Source: Carallia brachiata (lineage: Eukaryota > Streptophyta > Magnoliopsida > Malpighiales > Rhizophoraceae). From it: a DNA stretch of 64,000 bases. Location of the stretch: NCBI GenBank assembly GCA_021464245.1, contig JADCRB010000024.1:870181-934180 (forward strand), given 5' to 3'. The position numbers were made by a program, and so were the translations under genes. This document shows, piece after piece, positions 1 through 10,613 of this stretch. The stretch's first letter is position 1; each line of letters starts with the position of its first letter. The notes under the pieces were generated by a model, which worked only from the letters and a program-made list of their open reading frames with translations, was not told where the DNA came from and made no database searches.

Positions 1-26
1 TTCTGTTGAGTTGAGATTGTAATTAC

Positions 27-232
27 CTGCCATTGAGGTAAGCTGGAGAGGCCAAGCCCGGGAGCCACTCGCCTTTCTTGGCCTCAACTTTGAAAGAAAC
101 AGGAGATGAAGTTGCCATTGGCTTAATGGACACTTCTCTGTTTAGTTTATTTGGAGACCCAGTGAGAAACCTCGATTTCAGTGCACATGGCCGGAAAACG
201 GCAGCCGAAGCTTGCGTTGTGACTGTGGCCAT
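27..232 (-). CDS. LHCA4: LHCA4 exon 1 (partial gene), photosystem I light-harvesting chlorophyll a/b protein
   Basis: This is the N-terminal coding exon of a photosystem I antenna protein that binds chlorophyll a/b in the thylakoid membrane. It reads MATVTTQASAAVFRPCALKS at the start, a typical LHCA4 chloroplast transit peptide, and continues into KKGEWLPGLASPAYLNG, the LHCA4 signature just before the first membrane helix region. The exon has 68 codons plus 2 bases and ends at a canonical donor (CAG|GTAATT, GT at 25-26 on the minus strand). That is where LHCA4 genes usually carry intron 1. The remaining exons lie left of the window. No lesion is visible. Identity is by recognition of the family sequence; other LHCA members start differently. 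Confidence 0.93.
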
Positions 233-600
233 CTTCCACTCGGCCTGAATTCCGGCACGGAAATGGGTCTCGGAGAATTCGGATGGGTAGTGATTGTGGC
301 TGCAGTAAGCTTTGCAAGCTGAAAATGTGATTTCTTTTGGACTTGCCTTGGCGTTTTCATATCAAAGGAATCTGATTAGGAATTGTGGTTCTTGTTCTTT
401 GTTAAAATTTCACGGTTGATTTGGTGGATTTTGTGGATCCAACGGTCGAGATTTGCTTGTGGGTTTGGGATTGGCCAATGAGAGCACTTGGGGCTTATCC
501 CTTTATCTTTGGGCCATATCTGCATATCTATTGCTTTGTTGCTGTTGGCTGGGAAAAGATCCTGTGGGATCCCCTTTGTGCCCAATAGGAAGATTTTAGA
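233..600 (-). promoter_or_regulatory. 5' UTR and proximal promoter of LHCA4
   Basis: This is the upstream region of LHCA4 on the minus strand. It has a palindromic CCAAT-type motif (TTGGCCAA, about 472-479) and an I-box GATAAG (494-499, read on minus) followed closely by a second GATAAAG-like copy. I-box and CCAAT motifs are common in light-regulated photosynthesis promoters, so light control is inferred. I see no clear TATA box between these motifs and the ATG. Confidence 0.5.
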
Positions 601-935
601 TATTAGGTGAAGGATACTAGAAGTCCTCTTAATTTTTTCCAACTCTTTTTTTTTTCTTTTCTTTTTTTGGTGCAATTTTTTCCAACTCTGTGAGACTGTG
701 ACTCGTAATTTTTAAAACTTTTTCGGTGTCTATGTGAGTCTCAAAACTTTTAAACCACTTGCTAAATAGTAAATAGCAATATAAGTAGAATTGTCTAATT
801 TGCTCAACCAACCAACTCGATCAAAATTAAACTAAAAATTAGGAAAACCTCTCGGTTTGTGGACTAATCAATAAGAAAATTTGTCAGATGAGATTAATAA
901 TTATGAAAAGAGGGTGTGTGGTTTTTTAATCACCC

Positions 936-980
<45 letters not shown>

Positions 981-983
981 GAG

Positions 984-1041
<58 letters not shown>
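936..1041. repeat. (GA)n microsatellite
   Basis: This is about 105 bp of almost pure GA dinucleotide with a few GGA interruptions. Any open reading frame through it is an artefact of the repeat. Confidence 0.97.
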
Positions 1042-1043
<2 letters not shown>

Positions 1044-1727
1044 TTGAGCCATTATTATTATTATAATCAGAATTGTTAGATATATAAAAATTTATTTATT
1101 GAAAGAACGGATATTTAATAAAATAATTTTTTTATATTATTTTAAAATTTTACACGGTATTCATATTTTATATTATAGCGTAATATTTATTTAAATTTAA
1201 ATTTAAATTTATAAATAAAAAAATTATTAAAATAATAACTCGATGTGTTGTTGTGCAGCACCCTGTTATAATTTAAGGTGGCAGGCGTAGAAAATAACTT
1301 ACATTATAATATCCCACTCAGCAGTTGACAATACCTACGGTCGTAAGAAGACACTTTTATTAGATCAAAACGGGTAACATATCCAGTCGCCGGCCTCAAA
1401 TTTAACACCGATACACGCTTGACCAAAATAGAACACTTGGCTAAAAGGCTGACCATAACTGGCTTCACAGCTTTAGCACAAGTTGCGTTCGCAACTGTGC
1501 TGCTGTCCAACTTTCAACGAAAGCTTTGCGGCTGTTAAATAGCCCACCGCCGCTAAAGTTTCCTGTCTGCTTTTACAAAAGATAGCAGATCAGAGAAACC
1601 CCCAAATCAAACAAATTCTTAATGACAATTGACAAGGGTCATCCTAATATGAGCCCTTAGCAACTCTCTCTCAATATTTTTTTACTTATTGAGTTTATTA
1701 AGAAAAGGGTTTGGTTTGGTATTCATT
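1042..1727. other. Intergenic, nothing recognised
   Basis: AT-rich sequence between the GA repeat and the expansin pseudogene. Its right part may be the pseudogene's former 3' flank. No coding or RNA gene is supported. Confidence 0.6.
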
Positions 1728-3093
1728 TTAGGTGAATTGTTGGCCAGAGAAGGTCTGGCCAGAGGACCAGCGAGGAGGGACAGCATTGTAGGAGACCACG
1801 GTGCGTCCATCGCTAGTAGTAACCTTAAAAGACAGGCTTTGTCGGTCAAGGGAAGAGTTGCCTTGCCAGTTTTGGCCCCAATTCCTTGAACCAAGCAGTT
1901 CTTAACCCTTTGATTGAAACAGCATGAACATCACCAGGACCTCCAACGTTGGTGATAAGGACAAGGTTGACATACGAGTGGCCATTGATGGTGAACCTGA
2001 TGGCTCCTTCTTCTGGCATGGTACCCTGTAAAATGCATACACGAAAAACCGTAACGATTAGTTCCAATTACAAATCACATGAAGGTTTCTGAGAGCTAGT
2101 TAATATCAAGAAAGGGTCTATTCTGCCAAATTGAGGGCGCCCAAAGAATAAGGAAAAAAAGGCAATTAAGGTAGTATTTGAAAAGTTTGCCTGATATATT
2201 TCTAAAATGAAAAAAGTTTATAGATAAACAAATTGCTTACACAGTGAATAAATGTGTCGACGTGCGATTTTATTGCAGCAACTTGTTACAATAGAAAAGC
2301 ATGATATTGCATTACAATGTCATGCAACAGTATCCACTTAATACTATAATATAATGCTTTCTTATTATAACAAGTTCTACATAATGTTGTAACAAATTAC
2401 ACGATTATGAACGCATTTGTTCACTTAGTGAACAATTTATTTGTCCATATAATGACACTTATTCTCAAAAGAATAATGTTATTTATCACGATTCAATCTC
2501 ACAACTTATCACAACTTTTCTATACTATCAGACCTGAAAATCTACAAATCGAGGAACAAAATGGGCTTTTAATTTGTTATATTTAGTATAATATTGAATA
2601 ACTATAGATATCACTGTTCTTCCAAAAATGACTTTAGCAGGAATTTTGGTTACAGACAAATGAGGATACCTTCAATAAGCCACAGGTACAATCCCTGCTC
2701 TGTATTGAGCAATTTGTTGGAAGACAGGTTTAGAAAGGTTAAAGTGTTGCTGGGGAGGATTGCACCAGCCACCAGCATTGTTAGGGAGGGCGTAGTTTGG
2801 AGGTCAGAAATTGGTGGCTGTCACCACAATAGAGCCAGGCAGGCACCACTTTGGGTCATTTGCACATCTAATCTCAAAGCAAGCCCCACAACTCAAGCCA
2901 TTGTTGAACAGGGCTGTGCTCAGAGCTGCAGTGTTTGCCCCATATCCCTGGCTGTACAATACTTACCCATTGTACCAGAGGCATCACCACCTCCATAGAA
3001 TGTGGCGTGAGCATTGTCCCAAACCCTATCATAACCAGAGATGGGCGAGAAAAAAGAAAGAAAACCCACCAAGAGAAGCCCCAGAAATGCCAT
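1728..3093 (-). pseudogene. Alpha-expansin pseudogene
   Basis: Intact alpha-expansins are secreted, pH-dependent cell-wall loosening proteins. The minus strand starts with a signal peptide (MAFLGLLLVGFLSFF) and then NAHATFYGGGDASGTMG, the opening of the DPBB domain. It later has [20 protein letters not shown], a [20 protein letters not shown] block and [11 protein letters not shown]. After an intron (acceptor near 2030) come [20 protein letters not shown] and the C-terminal binding domain ending in [13 protein letters not shown] and a stop at 1728-1730. The reading frame is broken repeatedly. About 23 bases are missing after GTMG. The Cys codon after VTATNF is TGA. The Arg codon after IVPVAY is TGA. 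One base is missing before AIRFTING. A net 8-base loss follows RTAW. The lesions are too many and too varied for sequencing error alone. No functional product is expected. Confidence 0.92.
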
Positions 3094-6000
3094 TTTCCTG
3101 CAGATTAAATATGATATAACAATTTAAGCAGTTAGCACCTCTACCATTCTAATGACTCCATCAAAGTATAACATAAAAAAATATTTTTAAAAAAAAACGC
3201 AAGAATGGAAGATTGTTATCACAGACGAATAGGAAATTGTTGTCAAAAAGACAAAACTAGGAAATTGTTACGTTGGAGGTGGCTATGAAGATGTGGGGGT
3301 TTTTTAACCAAAAAAAAAAAAGAAGATGTGGGGGTTAAGCGGGGGGCTCATATAGATGCTCAAAGGGGAGCAGCAGACAGCGCAACGTCACACCAACGAA
3401 GTAACAATAAATTGAACTGTAGGGACGCTAAACCGCCAGGTGCAAGCGGTTTTTTTGTCTCTACAAATAAGCCGGATTTTCCTGAAACCACGTGGTTTTA
3501 GTTCAACTTCTTGCATTGATACTGTAAAGGAAGACAAAGAAAATTGCTTCTAGATTCAAGGCATCGGCTGAGATTGCCCTAATAGTTACCATATATAAGC
3601 ATTTAAGTTATTGAACGCAGGTTGTCTTGATTAATTGAGAACAGATGCCAGAAGTGACATTGTTATTGCATGTTTGTGGTGTTAATTGTAAAAATGCATT
3701 TAATTATTTGTTATTTTTATTTTTTTTATGAATATAATTCACACATAATTTTATACGAAACAAATTTATTTTATTATTTTTTATTTTACGTAAATTCTGC
3801 TATCGTGTGATATTAGATTATTAGTGAATTATACTTATGATAAAAATAAATTAAATTAACAATTCTCTAAACGGATTACAAATGTGCAAGGAACAATTAT
3901 AGTAAGTTGCACCATTTTCAGTGAGTCTCTATCTACCCGCACGGAAGATTCATTAATGAAACATTTCGTAAGTTATTTAACAATTCTAATTTTTGTTTTT
4001 CTCTTTTCGCTTTAGTACAATGATATATGATATAATGATGCCACTAATCCAGCGGTTTAGTTGTACACTGTTGGGTTATTAGTCTAAGTTTTAGGTCAAA
4101 GTCTTAAATTAATAAGGAAAACAAAAAGAAGTAATTACAACACGGAACGTGACTGTAAAATACAAGTAAATTACAACAAAAGAGAATGTTAGCTCTTTAC
4201 TGTATTAAGCCAATCATTAGTGGTTCATATTATATCATCAGAAGAGAAGTTCAGATTTAAGATTTTTTTTTTTTTTGGTCCAAGTTGTTTGCCCCCAAAA
4301 TTCGACCAATTATTGAAAGACCACATGGCCTTGTCTTTAACTGACATCGGCCGGGGAAGGAACGTAGTGGATTTCCATGAAATTTGATGAGACATAGTTG
4401 CATTGCAAAGACTATTTATGTGGGGGGCCTATTTGTTTGGTTGACACCATCATTTTAGTTAGTAACATTTGACTTAATTTGAAGACTATGACATGTAGGT
4501 TTAGCTTAAACGTCACGAGATCAATACAAAATAATGCATGCACGATTGTTTAGGACATCAATGCTACCGTCGTTAAATAGATCAGGTTGGAAAATGCTGG
4601 ATAGAGAAGAAGATCAATTGGCGGAGCATTGTTTGGCCAATTAATGTTGCGGCTAGCTGACTGGCCCCTGGGAAATCACCAACTAGAGTCTTCTCCAAGT
4701 AGAACTCAGGAATGCCTACTTGCTGATCATGTATGGGCCACGTGTGCCTTGAAGTCTCTTTGTCAATTAACTGTTAGAGGAAACAGGCAAAGTTTGTCTA
4801 TAGACATAATATCAGGTGCAAGTATTCTAACCCATCAAATTGGAAAATCCTTCAATATTGGAGAGAGGTGCAAAGCACCAGTGGCCAACTGAGTTAGGCC
4901 TTGTTGGTTGAAGAAAACGTAGCTTTATAAAAGGAACACATTTTGGCGAAAACTATGTATAGAATTCAAAATGTCCACCACCTGTTATGCATTTTTTTAA
5001 TCAAAAAAAAAAAAAGGCTCAAAATGCCTATTGGCTGATGCCCTTTAAGACAAACAACATAATCAAAAAGGAAAAAAAAATTCAAATTAAGGGGGGGGGG
5101 GGGTGGATTGATATATGCCACCCACCATATGAATTTGCTAATGAAAGCAACGGGAGAGGCTCCCAGCCCATATGGGATGGCGCGCATCATATCCATCTAC
5201 CCAAAAAAAAAAAAATTCCGTTCCTCCTCGATTCTTGAAAGGAAAAAAAAGTATTTTTTCAGGTAAAAATAAGTTTAAGAAAGCGTCCGAATGTAACTGA
5301 TCGGATTTAATATATAATTAATTGTATTCAGTGTATAAAGAAATGATAGTCATTTTTTTTTATTTAATTACACATAAATATAATTAGTTATACATTAAAC
5401 TTAACTAATTATATTTAGATATTTTTTTAAATAATATTTTTTTAAAAAATGTAACGAGGCTCTTATTGAAATCTCCATCTCATTTTGTTTTCTTCTGACG
5501 TACGTGCTCCTGCTTTCTTCCTCGCTGCATCCGTATCTGTAACGATAAAAATTACAGCCTGGATAATTTCAACGCCCATAGCATGCGAAAAAAAGGTGGT
5601 TTAATAATTTATTTATTTATTTTATGTTTTTAATTTTAATAAATTTTTAATAATTTAATAATTTAAATTACAAAAAGGTGTTTCTATTTGTGAAGTTCAA
5701 CCGGACGGACGGACAAGATTGACGTCTCTCACTATGGTTTTGTCCTGTCCTGTGTCTATGTCAGAGAATCAACAAATAAATGCTCGATATTCAGGATAAA
5801 TGGCGGGTTGGGCGGTTTCCCTCTCGGAAAGCGGCGAAGTGAAGAAATGAGAATAGGAATTTAAAATTTTCAAAGGATTATCTTAATTAATTATATTTTG
5901 ATTAATTAATTGTATAAAAATACAAAAAACTTATTATTTATTAATTTAGTAATAATTTGATATATATTTTCTTATATTAACTTGCGTTGGAGAAACAATT

Positions 6001-6300
6001 GGAGTTTCTGCAGCATAATTTTTATGTCAGCACAAATTATGCACACACTACATGGATTTACAATTTATTAATAATGAAATTGTGCTTCGGAGAAGTCTAT
6101 TCGGATCTAGCAGTATTCGAATAGTAAACCTATCTCTATAGGAGCAGTTGAACGGGACATTCAAAAATGGGGTTTATTTCGACTTTAATATACTATAACT
6201 GACATACTTACGATTATTTATTTTGGATTAAAAAAAAAAGAAATACAGAAAAGTTGAGCGGTTTTGAGCGACGCACGGCGGACAACAAACGAGGTTGATG
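3094..6300. other. Intergenic, AT-rich
   Basis: Long AT-rich stretch with homopolymer runs, including a 12-base G run near 5091-5102 and several A/T runs. Short ORFs (for example 4629-4892) resemble nothing I know. No gene, structured RNA or bounded transposon was found. The last 100 bases lead into the snoRNA-unit promoter. Confidence 0.5.
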
Positions 6301-6324
6301 AGCTGAATTCGGTGCTTGCGTTTA

Positions 6325-6545
6325 GGGCTTGGGCCCAAATGAACTGCCACACACGACCCAATTAAATGGACATCAAACTAATGGGCCTGCTGTAAAATAA
6401 AATACTCCCAAAAGGTATGACATTGCAAACTAAAAACCCTAATTGCCTAGGGCCAAAAAAAAAAACCCTAATTGCCGCTTTGTCGCCAACTGCGTCTAGA
6501 ATCAAGATTGTATATAAAAACACAAGCCGCTATGAAGCCATGGCC
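6325..6545 (+). promoter_or_regulatory. Site II / telo-box / TATA promoter of snoRNA unit
   Basis: Two site II elements (TGGGCC at 6330-6335, within a palindromic TTGGGCCCAA, and at 6382-6387) are followed by two telo-boxes (AAACCCTAA at 6434-6442 and 6463-6471). A good TATA box follows (TATATAAA, 6511-6518). A third telo-box lies downstream at 6565-6573. Site II plus telo-box pairing is known from promoters of plant ribosomal protein and snoRNA genes. Transcription probably starts about 25-35 bases after the TATA box, near 6545. Confidence 0.75.
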
Positions 6546-7033
6546 GCTGCTTCTACGGAAGCTAAAACCCTAATCTTGCCCTTCTTTATAAGCCTAATGG
6601 TTTTTAGCTTCTGGGGCTTAAATTCTATGTCGCTTGTTTCTTTGTGTCGTGTGGTTTCCTGTTTTTATGGTTCAAGTCTCAACGCGATATATCAGCGCCT
6701 TTCGTGGATTAATTGTGCTTTTTGTAATATGTGAAAAGAAGCTGAAAAGAGGAATTTATTATTTGATTCATTGATTGTTTAAATGAAGGAATTGGGGTTT
6801 TGGGGTTTAAGGTTTGTGAAGGGTTTTTGGTCTTGTGAGTTCAAAATTTTTGATTGCGATGTGGGATTTTTCAGATTTTGAACAAGCAAACAGAATAGTG
6901 ATGAAATGCTTTTCTTATTGATGGGGTTAGATTGGCTTTTTGCTATCAATTTTGCACAATTCTAAGCTTAGACCATTGGAAAATTCGTTGATAGTTTTGG
7001 TTTTTTTTCAACTCAAGTTTAAGACTTTAGAGT

Positions 7034-7154
7034 AGCATGTTGATGATGCAAATGATGATAAAACAGACAGGGACATCAGCTACTCCTTTTGGAGGATGAT
7101 GACTTCGTCTAAGATGGGAATCTCTCTGATGCATTGTATTCATCTGATAATGCT
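7034..7154 (+). ncRNA. Candidate C/D box snoRNA with 25S rRNA complementarity
   Basis: A 5-bp terminal stem (AGCAT 7034-7038 with ATGCT 7150-7154) encloses a C box (TTGATGAT, 7040-7047), a C'-like ATGATGA (7096-7102), a D' box CTGA (7126-7129) and a D box CTGA (7144-7147). TGGGAATCTC directly upstream of D' (7115-7124) is complementary to GAGATTCCCA of plant 25S rRNA. AGACAGGGACA (7065-7075) is complementary to TGTCCCTGTCT just downstream in the same rRNA (rRNA sequence from memory). The first base next to D' would mismatch. At about 121 nt it is long for the class, and I cannot assign a family name. Confidence 0.45.
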
Positions 7155-8187
7155 TTTCTTGTTGATCTTTACTCTTTATTTTGAAAAAAAAAAAAAACTA
7201 TGTTGGTTTATCTTTATGAATTCCTTGATACTGCAATTGTTTTTGTTTCTTGTTTTTGCAATTTGCCTTGTATTTTGCTCCTTTTTTTTTTTAACTCTTC
7301 TGTTTGAAGCTTCTATTATAGATATCTAATAATGCTTTACAAATTTCCCAGTTGTGGAAATTATTCCATTAGGACAGTATGATGGTTGCCAAAAAATAGA
7401 GCATTGGGGCTTGCTATAAATTGAGTTTTGATTGTTGGAAGTAAACTAAAGAGAATTTGAATTGAATTGAACTTTTTCGTTGTTTGATAAGTAACTTAGG
7501 TTTTAAAATTTGAGTTTTAATTCTTATTTTAAATGCTTAATAAATTGTATACCATGTAGGCTCATTAGAACTTTCACTGAGACGTCTCATTTCTTTTTGT
7601 CAATTTCCAGTTGTCACTTCTATTGTGAATCTAAGTGTCAATCGTACGTAAGGTCTCTGCAGAGAATACTGAAATTATGGTATCTCTTCCATCTAAAGTT
7701 TTTTGTTTTTTGGCCATTCTGTCCGAAGCTCAATATTTGGATAATTTGCTTTTAATTACATGGATAAATTCATCCTTGAAGTTGTTTGTTAAAACTAGCA
7801 TATCTTGTTTTATTTAGCAGTTCTATGCTTAGTTCCTGTGGTGGTGCCCTTTGTTTTTCTTTGTCCAGAGAATGTTTCCAACTGTTATTCATGTTGTTTT
7901 CATTAATGTTATGGCTATAGGGTCTTATGTCACCATGATGCTTGGAATGCATACGTTACCCTTTTTTCAGGCATTTCAATGATTGTTCAATTTGCCCTGC
8001 TTCATAGATTAGTTAATCACTTGAAATCAAAATTCTTTGGCCTCATTAGTTGATGTAGCCTCTTGTCCGGTTGCATATTTTTCTTTTGTCCAACACTGAA
8101 TGTTTTGTATAGTATCACTTTCTTTTCAATTTTCAGTTTTGTTGGAGTTTTTAACCCAGTTCATATTTAGATTCAGAACAATTTTAT

Positions 8188-8251
8188 GTGCCTGTGATGG
8201 GTTTAAATATACTCTGAGCAACTGCTATGAAAATAATTTGATCTGAGGCAC
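8188..8251 (+). ncRNA. snoR77Y: C/D box snoRNA, snoR77Y-like (18S rRNA 2'-O-methylation guide)
   Basis: This 64-nt unit has a perfect terminal stem (GTGCC 8188-8192 with GGCAC 8247-8251), a C box GTGATGG (8194-8200), a D' box CTGA (8214-8217), a C'-like TATGAAA (8226-8232) and a D box CTGA (8243-8246). The guide upstream of D' (TTAAATATAC, 8203-8212) matches 10 bases of 18S rRNA in the GCGTATATTTAAGTTG region. The D'+5 rule points to a U in GUAU, the site guided by snR77 in yeast and snoR77Y in Arabidopsis (from memory). The C box has G for the final A. No target is recognised for the second guide. Confidence 0.8.
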
Positions 8252-8661
8252 ACTTAATATTTTTTTTTGTTTTGCTGTATGCTCCATTTTTTGTATGTAT
8301 TATAGTTCCATATTGACATGGTTGATGTGCTGCTTGACAGAAGTGATCATTATGCAATCTGTCTTTTGAAGTTATTACTTCATCCTAATTCTTGGGTCTT
8401 TGAAAGATTTGTGTAACCTGAGTAAAGTTTGCTAGTTGGAGCTCATTGCTTTCTGATTTTTGAACGTGTCTTTTTATTTCTCAATCCTTTAGCACAATCA
8501 GGATTTTTCTTCCTCTCCTTGTGAGCTGGTCCCCTTCCCCACTTGGTGAATCACCACCATTATTAAGACCAAGGCTGCTTGTTCCCTTGGTTTTTCCTTG
8601 TTTTCATTATTGATTGACAGATGTTTTACCAATGATGTATTTAAATTGCACGTATTATCAG

Positions 8662-8751
8662 ATAAATATGTGATGATACTTAATTGTCACTACCTCTGAG
8701 GTAAACCAGTGATCTATTCTGTCTTTGTAATCGTGGCAAACTGAAGTTTGT
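8662..8751 (+). ncRNA. U16: C/D box snoRNA, U16-like (18S rRNA 2'-O-methylation guide)
   Basis: The unit has a C box GTGATGA (8670-8676), a D' box CTGA (8696-8699), a C'-like GTGATCT (8709-8715) and a D box CTGA (8741-8744). A 6-bp stem with two G-T wobbles (ATAAAT 8662-8667 with GTTTGT 8746-8751) closes it. The guide ATTGTCACTACCT (8683-8695) directly upstream of D' is complementary over 13 bases to AGGTAGTGACAAT of plant 18S rRNA. The D'+5 rule points to the A of GGTA, the methylated A assigned to U16 in Arabidopsis and human and to snR87 in yeast (from memory). Confidence 0.82.
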
Positions 8752-9129
8752 CTTTTTTGGTGCATGTTATCCTATTTTAGTTGTGGCGTTTCTTCATTAT
8801 ACTGCTGAAACTGGGATGAAAATCTGATTGGTTGTTTTATTTCTCATCTTATATCCATAGATCTTCTTTTTTGCTTGTTACTATGTTTAGTTTTTCATTC
8901 TTAATATGTTGTACTTTTCATGCCATCTCTACTAATTTTGCCATTGTGTTTACAATGATAAATTTTGTTATTACTAAATGTGTGATAGCCAGTTGTTGAA
9001 ACTCGGTTATAGCTTTTCGTATCGTTATTGGTCTTATTTATTATTATGCCATGGATTCTGAACTCTTTTTTGGCTTTGGCAATGGCACTTATTCGGACGG
9101 GGCCTAGTGTAGTTCATGTTTTAAGCAGA

Positions 9130-9246
9130 AAGCCTGATGATTGTTTTTTAAGAACGGAGATTTGAATGGTGCATTGTAGTAGCCTGATGATAAATTGGGC
9201 TCCAATGGCATCTCATGTAACGACGCTAAATGAAATATGAAGGCTT
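9130..9246 (+). ncRNA. Possible further C/D-like snoRNA
   Basis: The 10-mer GCCTGATGAT occurs twice (about 9132 and 9182), each copy carrying a C-box-like TGATGAT. A terminal stem is possible for a 117-nt form (AAGCCT 9130-9135 with AGGCTT 9241-9246) or a 65-nt form (AGCCT 9181-9185 with AGGCT 9241-9245). The D box would be the non-canonical ATGA at 9237-9240. I found no rRNA complementarity, so this stays a weak candidate supported mainly by its neighbours. Confidence 0.25.
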
Positions 9247-9700
9247 ACAAATTCTGCTCGTTCCATTTTCAATGTGAATGAAGTTAAAGTCCCAGAAGAG
9301 ATTCTGCCAAGTGTGCACGCCTATGTGGATTCAACTAATGGTTAGATTTACCTTCAATGGAATTTTTTCAATTCGCTCTTAAATTATGCGTGTGGGTTCA
9401 ACTAATTGTTTAATTTCCCTGGTAGAGAACATGTCTAGATTATTGTTTTTGGAAAGAATATGGATGTAAATCTTGGCATCCTCTTTGCCAAGCTTTGCTA
9501 GAGAGTTTTTTTGGTTATTTTCTGTTTAGTCGATAAGTTTTTTGGCCCAGAAAGCTACTTATAAGCTAAAGTGAAAGCTGATTTAGTCGGCAAATGAGCT
9601 CGTTATTATGATTATTGTTATGATTATTATTATTATTGACTTGGGATGGATAGCAATGTTTGTTTAATTCACCCAGAAAAAAAAAAAAAGATTTATAGTA

Positions 9701-10613
9701 CTACTTAACTTTAATATTAAAACCGAAACAATCATGTGATCCAGGTTGATGATGCGGTTCTGTGATGGATCAAGAATCCAACTGAGTCCCATTCGCCACC
9801 CACGCCACTGTTAAACTGGGCAACGTTCATCGAAAATTTAGTATATTACTATTTGGTCATAATTAGATATCCCAACTAGGAAGCGAGTAAATATCCTAAG
9901 TTTTCCCCTTTGGCCAGAGCAAATGAAGTTGAAAAAAATTCTCTTTATAACTTAATCCCAATTGGGCTCCTGAGGATGTACATTTATTTGAGTTGTCGTC
10001 TTTAAATTATTTAATTCGAAGGCATGAATTGAAAGTGTAACTTGAAAATTGTAGATCAAAATTACCCTGGGAGACTACAAAGACAGAAGGAGATTTATTG
10101 CCCCAACCACAATATTTATTGCATAATAATCTATAAACTTCATCATCTAATGGGGAATCCACCTCTTCCAATGAAATAAATCTTCACAATCCAAAACCAA
10201 ACCTACAATTCCAAACATCATGGCAATGTGAACTCCAGGGTCTTCTTATTCTGAAACACATGTTGTCGTCTCTTCGGAATTTACAATCTAGATTTCATTT
10301 CTGAACCCCTTCGCATACGCCTTGTGTGGTAGTCCCTTTTCATCGTAAGTAGAAAGCGTTGTTTCGCAAGACAGATAGGACATGAACATAACAAAGACCA
10401 CCTTGGAATGTCCATTCTTTGATAAAAATACAACTTCCAACTCAATATGACACAGGCTCAACACTAAAAAAAACTAGGAAAAAAAAAAAAAAACTAGAGG
10501 CCTGCTTATGGAAAAATCGGGAACCGAAATTATACAATTCTGAAACCAAAAGCAACAAATGAAACTGAAACTACGTCGCTGCAGACAAACCTTGACATTG
10601 TAATGTATTGGAG
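9701..10613. other. Intergenic and 3' flank/UTR of the thioredoxin gene
   Basis: The part from about 10080 to 10613 is probably the 3' UTR of the minus-strand thioredoxin gene. I see no separate gene. A-rich runs occur near 9676 and 10470-10495. Confidence 0.5.

Larger units (their letters stand above)
6545..9700 (+). ncRNA. Putative snoRNA host / polycistronic snoRNA transcript
   Basis: This T-rich region downstream of the site II/telo-box/TATA promoter has no long conserved ORF, but it contains two well-formed C/D box snoRNAs and two weaker candidates, all on the plus strand. Plants often transcribe such snoRNAs as polycistrons or from introns of non-coding hosts. A short ORF starting MAAASTEAKTLILP near 6540 looks incidental. 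The 3' end is not defined; 9700 is an arbitrary limit. I cannot exclude a coding gene whose exons are too short to see. Confidence 0.5.

Noticed and set aside
881..1066. 61-codon ORF rich in Arg-Glu
   Set aside because: It is translation of the GA microsatellite.
4629..4892. 87-codon ORF in the left intergenic region
   Set aside because: No recognisable motifs, no introns or promoter, and composition like the background.
6890..6960. GTGATGA C-box-like motif near 6898
   Set aside because: No CTGA follows within a plausible distance.
7096..7817. Short hydrophobic ORFs in the snoRNA region as small membrane proteins
   Set aside because: They come from T-rich non-coding DNA (Phe/Leu codons) and lack any conserved motif.
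8800..8835. Two CTGA boxes around GATGAAAAT as another snoRNA
   Set aside because: No C box upstream, no terminal stem and no rRNA complementarity.
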